Below are positions 52,250-64,000 of a stretch of 64,000 nt of DNA, piece by piece. Numbering within the stretch: the first letter of the stretch is position 1; the number at the start of each line of letters is the position of its first letter. Source of the DNA: Anoplopoma fimbria (taxonomy: Eukaryota > Chordata > Actinopteri > Perciformes > Anoplopomatidae); the NCBI RefSeq assembly GCF_027596085.1, contig NC_072471.1:13522999-13586998 (forward strand), given 5' to 3'. Below the pieces are notes generated by a model. It worked only from the letters and a program-made list of their open reading frames with translations, did no database searches and was not told where the DNA came from. The position numbers and the translations under genes are program-made.

Positions 52250-52530
52250 CGGAATGTTTTTTTCTTCAACTTTTCATCTAGTACCATCATAAAATCAAAA
52301 TTCCAATATGTCCACAAACGAATAGCATTTGAACAGGCTCGGCTGAACTTTGTGTTCAGTTCTAATTATCAATTATCATTTGACACATTAAACCAACATG
52401 TTGATTATGGTAAACATTACACCTGCTTAGTATCAGCATTTTTAAACTGTCACCATGAGCATGCTGACATTAGCCTTTAGCACAACCCACAGCTGTGCCC
52501 AAGTACAGCCTCACATAGCTGCTAACAAAA
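52250..52530 (+). mobile_element. Teleost dispersed repeat, CTAGCGCCACCAT family, copy 2
   Basis: Contains CTTTTCATCTAGTACCATCA, then ATGGTAAACATTACACCTGC, GAGCATGCTGACATTAGCC and AGTACAGCCTCACATAGCTG, which are the later parts of the same repeat in the expected order and orientation. It is diverged and noncoding. Confidence 0.55.
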
Positions 52531-53809
52531 CTGTTGTATGTGTAAGTGACAAAAAGATAGCAGTAGCAAATTAACAAATCAACGTTAATGTTTGATTTAG
52601 AAACAACAAATGAAATGGCCTAGTCCTTAATATAGCAGATTGTATGATTCAATGTCAGCATAAAATGACAGTTTTTGACTATCAAAGATTTGTTATGTGC
52701 TATTATTATGATTTGTATTTCTAGTTGTGACATAACGTCTTTGTTATTAATTTTGGAAATGTTATGCAATAAAAAGCATGGAGGCACTGGCTGTGTGGAT
52801 GCAGATGCAAGGTAAAATTTATTTGTGATTTCACTGTATTCAACTACAATGCGCATGCAGGAGGTGTTCTTCGGTTTGACAATTTCATGACTGCCGTTAT
52901 CTTAAATGGTCATATTTGGTTGATTCATGTGCATATAAAGTAAAGAAGAGCCACATTTGAGATGGAAAAGTGAAGGAATTTAGTTGATGCTGTCCCCTAG
53001 GATTCCTATCATAGCAGGTTGGTGTGATTGGTTCCAGCTCAGCGCTGCCTGGGCCCATTAAGATAATAAAATGGCCTGCGGTCTCGGGACTCATATATAC
53101 AGATGCAAATGCTATGCAGGCACACATGCACACACAAATAGACACATGCAGACAGTAGAAGGACAATATTTTCACAGGTTCTTGTGCACAGACGATCCAA
53201 CAGGCATAAACTCATCTGAACTCTGAATGTGAGCCGATTGCAGTGGAGGAAGGAAGGCACCAGTAGCTGCCTCCATCTAGTTTAAAACTGCTGCAAGTGG
53301 TAAATACTTTCTACTCTAGGTCTTCCTCAAGATCGACTTGCCAGGAAATTGTGCCACTGCTTCACCTTCGTAATAGTGTTTGAAAAGTTTAAAAATATAT
53401 ATATTTCTTTCTCACCTTCCACTGGGGGAGTAAGAAAGAATTCTCTGTAGGGGGGTGAAAAGCATCACTGAGGTGTCATGAATCATTTTTAATCTTGTTA
53501 GGAGCTGTATAGGATGACCTTTCCCAATGCATCTGTGTTTACCTGTCAGCCACTGAGTCTATTGTGCAGTTTATAGGGCATGCAGCTCCTACACATTGTT
53601 AGTTGAGACTAAGGTCAGAATGACTCATTTTCTAAACCATTGGGTGTGTAACCGGCCTCATGTGTGCACATATTCTGTACAGCAGCATGAAGTCGAGCAC
53701 ACATACACCTAGCTGGTGAAGATGCAGGGGATGGCTTGGATGGCTGCACCAGGGTTTGCTTGAAGACTGGAAGACCGCAAACCCTGCCCAATGATCAAAA
53801 AAGGGATAA

Positions 53810-54080
53810 AAATCGATAAAGGATGGATCTTACAAACTCTCTCTCTAGTGCCACCATGAGATTGATTTTTTTACTGAAATGCCTCAACAACTATCGGATA
53901 GTGTGCTATAAAAGTTGGCACAGTTATTAATTTTCCCCTCAGGATGAATTGTAACTTTGATAATCAATTAACTTAAGATGTAGCATCATCATCTACATTA
54001 AGATGTTTCCACTACTTTGTTTAAGGACCAAATACCTGAAACAGTTACAGCCTCAGCTATACTTGGCATGCTAAGTCACT
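53810..54080 (+). mobile_element. Teleost dispersed repeat, CTAGCGCCACCAT family, copy 3
   Basis: Contains CTCTAGTGCCACCATGAG, CTCAACAACTATCGGATAG, CCCCTCAGGATGAATTGTAA and AAGGACCAAATACCTG. Same orientation as the copies at 51475 and 52250. Confidence 0.5.
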
Positions 54081-57497
<3,417 letters not shown>

Positions 57498-57905
57498 GAA
57501 AGCCTCTCTTGAGTGGTTGTCATTAGAAGGTGGTCATTGTCTTAATGGCAGAGGAAGGTCCTGGTAGGTAGGAAGGTTTTTCATCATCAATTAGGATGAC
57601 TGGGAGACTCACATTTAAAACATTTTCTTTCTCTTTCAGTCTCTCGCTCTCTCTTGCTAACTGAGACAAACGAACACACACACCTGGTTTGAAAGGCTTT
57701 GCAAGCTGAGCTTCAGCGTTGATGAGTGAGGTAGCAAAGGGAGCCTGATGACCATACAAATACAGCAGTGGCACTTATTTGCTTGTGTCTCTACCTTCTT
57801 TGTCAGCTCTGCAAGCACATCGAGTCTGCTGAAATAGATTGGATGAATGTGGTCTGAATCAAAGGTATAGTGTGTGTATGTGTGTGTGTGTGTAGTGTGT
57901 AGGTG

Positions 57906-57908
<3 letters not shown>

Positions 57909-57998
<90 letters not shown>
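57909..57998. repeat. (GT)n microsatellite, 90 bp
   Basis: Pure GT run with an imperfect GTGTGTATGTGTG lead-in from about 57871. It is complementary to the CA run at 57364-57492. Confidence 0.98.
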
Positions 57999-58002
<4 letters not shown>

Positions 58003-58548
58003 TTTGAGTAGATTAACACAGAGCAGGTCAAAGCCCGTCCTCACATATCTTGTTTACCGTGGTCTGAAGAGGATGTTTGGATGGGGCAGCTGAGGTCTGT
58101 GTTCATGTGTGTAAGCGTGTGTGTGTGTGTGTTTTTATTTTCCTGGTAAGTAACCTTCCTGCACAGCCATGAGATACTGATGTCGAAGAATCACCGGTGT
58201 CAGTGAGCGGCATCATGAAATATAGATGAAAGCGGACAGAAACAACGACACACGGACGCCCATAAACTTGTGAACACAGACTTACTCACAAACAGTAAAA
58301 GAGAATACAGCTGAAAACACGCACAGACAAAATTAAATAATCCCCCATCTTCAATAACTAAAAAAAATCCCAAGGTGAAGAAAACGGCATTGTATAGAGA
58401 AACGAGAAAGAAACTTGAAGAGCTATTGCGGCTGAGGAGCACTAGAGTTTCCCTGACGTGCTAGCGTGTTAGCAGTTAGTTCGCCAACTGTATACCACCT
58501 AGCCCTCTGCACCTCATGTTCTTGCTCTATTTAGCAAGGATACGCAGA

Positions 58549-58857
58549 TTAAAGGGGCCATATTAGACTCATCTTCAGGTTCATACTTTTATTTTGGTTT
58601 TCTACCTGAACATATTTACATGCGTTAATGGTCAAAAAAAAAAAGAATCTTCTCATAATGTCCGTCTGAATATACCTGCATTCATCCCATATCTGAAATG
58701 CTCTGTTTAAGCGCCTGTCTCTTTAAGACCCAGTCTTGAAAAAGCCCAGTCTGATTGAATGTTTTGATACTCTAGTTCTATGATGAATATAGCATGTAGA
58801 CCTGCTTATTTATTTAAAAGAAAACATGAAAATCCCTCTACAATATGGAACCTTTAA
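58549..58857 (+). mobile_element. TTAA-flanked MITE, GGGGCCATATT family
   Basis: The left end TTAAAGGGGCCATATT and the reverse complement of the right end, TTAAAGGTTCCATATT, agree at 14 of 16 bases and both abut TTAA. No open frame. A short A run interrupts the body near 58635. Confidence 0.65.
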
Positions 58858-59084
58858 CTTCGCTGTGCCTCTGTCAGGTGTGACAAGGCCTCAAAACTAA
58901 TTTATTTAGTTTTTTATAAACTCTAAAGTGTAAAACAGCATCAGTCATTCCAGCCAGTGCACCAAAACCAAATTTGAATAAGTGACAAAGCTCTTTAGCA
59001 GCACCATTATGTCTAGCAAAGGAGCAAGGAGGAAGTAAGTTGATTGTACGTATAACAAAGCGTAAAGTCCGAGTCAACATTATT

Positions 59085-59312
59085 TATTTTCAAGCATGAC
59101 CACGATTGTTTCCGAACCTTTTATTATCGTCATCCTGACAACAAAGCTTCCTATCTTTAACTTAATACTTTCAATCAAGAGCGAGTTCTTTCCCTGAACC
59201 TATCCAAGTTATGTACGTGCCCAAACCTTGACCAGAGCGACATACTGCTGGTATTTTAGCCTAACAAGGTGCTGAAAACACGTCACAAATAGCAAAGGCA
59301 AGTAAATAATGA
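59085..59312 (+). mobile_element. Teleost dispersed repeat, GTCATCCTGACAACAAAGCT family
   Basis: Landmarks in order: ATTATCGTCATCCTGACAAC, TTAACTTAATACTTTCAATC, TTTCCCTGAACCTATCCAAG and AAATAATGACAGCTAAAGG. I recall this combination from fish repeats of uncertain class. Noncoding. Confidence 0.35.
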
Positions 59313-60889
59313 CAGCTAAAGGGATGTGTTGGCTAAAGAACAACAAACATAACTGTCTGGTGCAATTGTATGGATTAAATGTCTTGCAGTGCACTGGAAT
59401 TTGGTTAATAATAAGGGTTAGTTATTTACTTTTCTTACACAGTTTCAACCAGTTAGGCATTGAGAAAAAAAAAAAACGAAGCTGCTCTCCAACAATAACC
59501 CTCCTTTTTTAAAGGCCACCACTGCGCACCGCATGTTACGATGCCCTATAGAGTAGGTTGCACACTGGCCAAGCATATTCTAGTTCATGCAGTTCTATTG
59601 TTTTTTCCATCCTGCATACAAAAAAGATAGCAGTGCTTGGTGTGTTAGTAAGTTGTGTAGTCAATTAACATTAATTTATAGGTTGTGTGCAACTTTAATC
59701 ATACAAAACGTTTGTTAATTATCTCCCATTTCACATCCAAACTACCTGCAAGTCATTGGTTCAAACAGCCAAAGAGGAAGTGAGAACTTCCAAAGGGCTT
59801 CATAGTAGAGGGAACTCAGACTATACCATTGAGTACAGTATAGAGGGGGGTCGGCATTTTAAGTAACCTACCCTAAACAATCTCTAGTGTTAATATTTCG
59901 GTGTTAAGCCAGGATACACAAACAATAACGACTAGAAATACTTTTTTGCTTCATTGATTATGCGCATACTTTTGTTTATCTGCAGGAGGAGCTTCCTGGA
60001 AGGAAAGGAGGGGTAGAAGCTCCCCAGGCAAAATTCATTGATGAAGTTGGTTCAGTTCAGTTGAAGACCTGCTGGAAGCTTCCTGCTAGCTGGCCAATAG
60101 CCATGGCCTTACCCTAACGTTTAGGTGTGCTGTTAACTCCAAATAAAACATGCATCAGGTGAAGATTACTCCAGCGGCAGATTACTCCAGTGTGTTCTCC
60201 TTACCCCACTCGGCAAATCTTTAAACCTCAAAATTGTCCAAGTAGAGAACAGCAAATATGCATTTTCCTTCTCATAACATACTTATAGTCAATATACACA
60301 GGCTATGTTATATAAAAAAAAGTGTCAATGGCAAAATCAACATGCACTTCTTGAACCTTGCATAATGCACAGTTATAATTTAAGAGCGATGTAATTCGAT
60401 GCAAAAACATTAATTACCATATTGTGGTACTAATATGCAGCTGAAGGCCATTAAATGGGTCAAAGATGTTGCACAAATAGACTATAAATTAGGGTGTATA
60501 TATCATCTTTTCGCCACAAAACTCTAACCTTTCCTCTGTTTATTGTGCTAAATAGTGATAAGTTTGACTGTGCCTCAAGGTGATGACACATGCTACTCAT
60601 TAAGTCTTACACTAACAGCAGAATTCATTATCATTAGCCATGTATGCACTGACACTGGCTGTTTAATTAGCTGATCAAGATGACGTAACCCTAACCCTCA
60701 AAGTGCCTATAGTACTGTGCCAAGCTATTATGCTCGATTGTGTGTGTGCTATACTATATGTTACTGAATGTTCCATGTTCCATCAAGCCTAATGAAGATA
60801 CTAGAAATGGAAATGAGCAATCACTCAGGGATACGAGCACATCATTAACAGACATATTTATGGTTTTATAGTGTTGTTAAACACTGATT

Positions 60890-61145
60890 TGTTTTTCAGT
60901 TGAAACTTGTCTGTTCCCTTTGCCTTTTTAGTTTCCAACACTTCGAGAGGAAACAATTAATTTCGAATGCGATGCTTTTGGTAAATCAGCAATGACTTTT
61001 GTTTAAATGCATTCATTATTGTGTTTTGATTCTCGGGAAAAGAACATCCCATTAATCTTTCCGTTTATAGGCAGTCATCCATATTATAGTAATTATCTGA
61101 TTATGTCAAACACAATCTTCCAGACAAGCTAAGCCACATCAATCA
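60890..61145. promoter_or_regulatory. Candidate conserved noncoding block
   Basis: Unique sequence with GAAACAATTAATTTCG, AAATGCATTCATTATTGTG, TCCCATTAATCTTTCCG and TATAGTAATTATCTGATTAT. Noncoding; several TAAT and ATTGT cores. Confidence 0.25.
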
Positions 61146-61724
61146 TTTCCCTGCTGTCAGAAACTGCAGTCACATTGGTCCCATGGCATTTCTCCGGCTG
61201 CCATTTAACTTTCTCATGTGAAACAGGCTTGAGGACACTAGAGTATTGGATACTGAACACAAACACAAAACGACATATCATATCAGGTGTCACATTTACC
61301 AGTGGTTCTCAGATTTTTGCCGGTATTCAAAGCCATGAACTGAAACCCTCACAGATCACATTAACAAAGAAAACAAAGCGTGTTTCAGTGATAATTTGTG
61401 TTCTTGACACTCTCCTTCAACTTTTGCAATTTCTGCAAATGTAATTCCCAAATGTCTTCTTCTTCAGATGTCTCAAAAAGCCATATCAGTAACATATTTT
61501 CATGCCATTAATGTGTGCCAGGAGCCTTGGGGAAGTCAGATACGATCCTAAATTAGTTTAGCTGTTAAATCAAAATGCAACCTTTCAGTGCAACACACTC
61601 ACACTTCCAACTCTGGCCCTACCCTCTAGGCACACCTCTAGGGCGAGTTTTGAAGGGGTCGGTTTCCGCTCTTAACATGAATAATATCTTTTCAAAATGA
61701 AGTTCTGTGTTCCCAGGTAACTTT

Positions 61725-61925
61725 CAGTTTCTGCTTGTTACATGCAAACAGTTATTTTAAAAAAATGTCAGTGTAGGTTTATCTAGTTTTTAGGTTTACT
61801 TACGCAAAAAAACTTCTTGGTTAGGATAAGATTGTGGTATAGGTTAAAATAAGTCTGTTTGATGCGTAAAATTACTGCCGTTAGTTAAGTACCTACAAAA
61901 CTTAAGTAAAATAGGTAATTGTTGC
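61725..61925 (+). mobile_element. Possible teleost dispersed repeat fragment
   Basis: Contains AACTTCTTGGTTAGGATAAG, TTGTGGTATAGGTTAAAATA and TTACTGCCGTTAGTTAAG, which resemble the GGTTAGG-rich part of a common fish repeat. Ends are not defined. Confidence 0.3.
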
Positions 61926-64000
61926 AAAATATTTTTATGTGTTTGATGTGTGCAGTGTCAGAGACTGAGGGGAACTGACCAAGCATCGGTATAAGACGAG
62001 TTGGGAAATGAGAACGGGTTGATCTGTCCTCGGTTGTTTGTAGCTGTACCCTTGACAATGCTGTCAGCCAATGGCAGTAGAGGACAATGGATGTTACTCC
62101 ACTACCTTTTTGGTCCGGGGTTGTGTGTTCAACCTAGAAAAAGTTCTACAGCTTTGTTGTCCAGCTAGAACTTCATAAATAAAACCAGTAGAGTCTACCT
62201 GTTGGCTCCAAGCATCTCCCTTCATTGGCCAGCTACTGTAGCTGCTCTGCCAGTGTCGGCTCAGTATTTGCCAGGCGGCAGCACTATCGGCCCCAGCCAT
62301 AGCTTCTAAAATGTGAGGTTATTCATAAGGTCCCACTGGGAGGTCTTTTGAATTGAAACTCAAATAGCAAAATGAGCTGCGGTGACACTGCCAGGGCATG
62401 CAGAGAGATGAAAGCAAAATGCAACTCAGCCAAATTCCTCTGTTAATGTCAGAATACATCAGTGGACAGTAGAAGTAATGGCAGCTGGAAGGATTCAGAG
62501 AGCAATGGCAAGTGTTAGAAAATTCCAATCAGTTGTAATCATACGTATTAAAAACTTTAATGAGTCTGTAAATTGGCAAACATTATTTATATAATATGTC
62601 GGTGTTTTTTCTGTCTATCAACAATCTTTAATCTGATTTGTTTTCATTGGGGATGAGCAAAGCTATCTTCTTTAATCAGATTTTAACTTGTGGCAATAAC
62701 ATTTTCGAGAACAGTGCTAGAATAAAGTAATATCAAAGCCGTCATTTTTTCAAACATTATCAAGCTTGAAGTGCAGAAGTTTAACTTCCCTAATACAATA
62801 TACTAAATATTTCCATGAAGCTGAGAGTGTCTATAATCTAAGCTCCTTCTTTAAAACGTGTTATTTACATAGAGAATAGTGACTGGCTCTCTCTTTTCAC
62901 GCCACTACAATATCCTCCATCTTTCCCTGAGAAACTGTCACTGTGTCCACATGCATGATGATTAGTTTCAACCATGCATGAAACTACATTGAGGGGGATT
63001 GGGACAGTGGTCACGGTTGTCAATGGTAGACAAAGGATGGGTCCCATTAAAGAGATGAGTTTTTGCACACGGAGACACACACATGCACATGCTCACTCAG
63101 TCATGTAGTCACACAAATACGCCATCAGAAAAGTAGACACACAAGTAAGCTAACCTGCGCAGAGGTCTAAAATCTGCCATGTTCGAGGAAACCAGTCAGA
63201 AAAATGTAAGTTTCTGTCACTGCCTATTTCATAAAAAAGTCCTATTTTCTTTGAATGAAGACATTTGTTTTGACCTATCTGTCTACACACACAATACAAC
63301 ACTGTCTACTAAAATGTATGTTTATATACTACACAATGACAGGCACACAATCTCTGTCTGTCATCTCTAATTGGTTTGTTGCCCTTCGGCATCTTTTTTT
63401 GTCAACCTTCTTTTCCATCATCCTTTTCCCTCTGTATTTTATTGCAACTTTGTGTTTGTTGATTGTTCACCAGTGGGGAATGACAGACTTTGTCTGCCAA
63501 ATTTGAGTGAGAACCATGACATCACCCTCAACAATTTCACTGCTACAGCGATTGGTGGGGGAAAAAATGACTTGGCCTTTAACGAATGAGAGGTCAGGAT
63601 AACCTTGGTCAAGAATCTTTCAAAAAGACTCTTTATGTGGAGATGTGCTTTGAGGTGGCAAGCAAGAAGAAACGCTGTGGGTGTCAAGGCCCATCCCCAT
63701 CTGTTGATTTTAATAGAGCTCTCGGAGACCATATGTCGGCGCTAAGGCCTTGTGCTAAACATAATGCACCAAAGGAGGCAAAAACACACATTTTTGTCTC
63801 AATTTGTAGCTGGAAAGGTGATGCAAGTTCAACTGGAGAAAACAACATCTACCGTTTTGAGTGAAGATGCCTCATTCCTATACGCATCAAATTCAGAGGA
63901 TGATGTAATTCCGCATTTAAAATTGACTCTTTTCACATTATCTTAATCTACTCATTTTACTGTGATTCATTTATGTAGCTGGTCTGGCTACATTTGCATG

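Larger units (their letters stand above)
59313..64000. other. Unannotated intergenic stretch to the window end
   Basis: Apart from the candidate block at 60890-61145 and the repeat fragment at 61725-61925, nothing is recognised. Frames of 60-97 codons near 63179-63946 overlap on both strands and show no domain. Confidence 0.45.

Noticed and set aside
60686..60698. Telomere-like TAACCCTAACCCT
   Set aside because: Only two units within unique sequence; too short for an interstitial telomere.

Overview
The window looks like a gene-poor stretch of a ray-finned fish genome, probably a percomorph teleost. The evidence is eukaryotic: many long (CA)n/(GT)n microsatellites; a tRNA-derived SINE with the conserved vertebrate SINE core; a decayed L2-type LINE; several TTAA-flanked piggyBac-like miniature elements and other repeat types that I recognise as common in teleost genomes; and almost no coding capacity. 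There are no operons, rRNA genes, CRISPR arrays or phage genes. Assignments to TE families come from memory of the family signatures, not from a database search.

Only one piece of a protein-coding gene can be supported: a minus-strand first coding exon at 28004-28061. It encodes a 19-residue hydrophobic leader ending in a phase-1 splice donor (GTAAGT). Just upstream lie a TATA box, an initiator-like site, a CRE-like site and a 5' leader with several upstream ATGs. The gene would run toward coordinate 1, so 1-28003 would be the start of an intron longer than 28 kb. No second exon was recognised. Large first introns and phase-1 leader exons are common in secreted, GPI-anchored and immunoglobulin-superfamily genes, but the gene cannot be named from the leader alone.

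Layout. 1-9 kb: intronic sequence with a Tigger/pogo-like DNA transposon (2149-2848), a perfect 46-bp inverted repeat pair (4771-4816 / 5381-5426), a foldback TTAA element (5460-5937) and an L2-type LINE remnant (6158-7265). 9-15 kb: a TA repeat, two TTAA elements and a LINE-tail-like repeat. 15-28 kb: candidate conserved noncoding blocks, a ~33-bp minisatellite (18545-18880), a long CA tract, two recognisable dispersed repeats and a purine-rich stretch. 28-29 kb: the exon and promoter, with a LINE 3' end about 0.7 kb upstream. 29.7-30.8 kb: a repeat copy, a degenerate ~100-117-bp tandem array and a V-SINE. 31-64 kb: sequence upstream of the promoter with long CA/GT tracts, one large and one small TTAA element, a cluster of one teleost repeat family (51.5-54.1 kb) and several candidate noncoding regulatory blocks.

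Most ORFs of 60-170 codons in the window are chance or simple-repeat ORFs (Thr-His or Cys-Val runs) and were not called.
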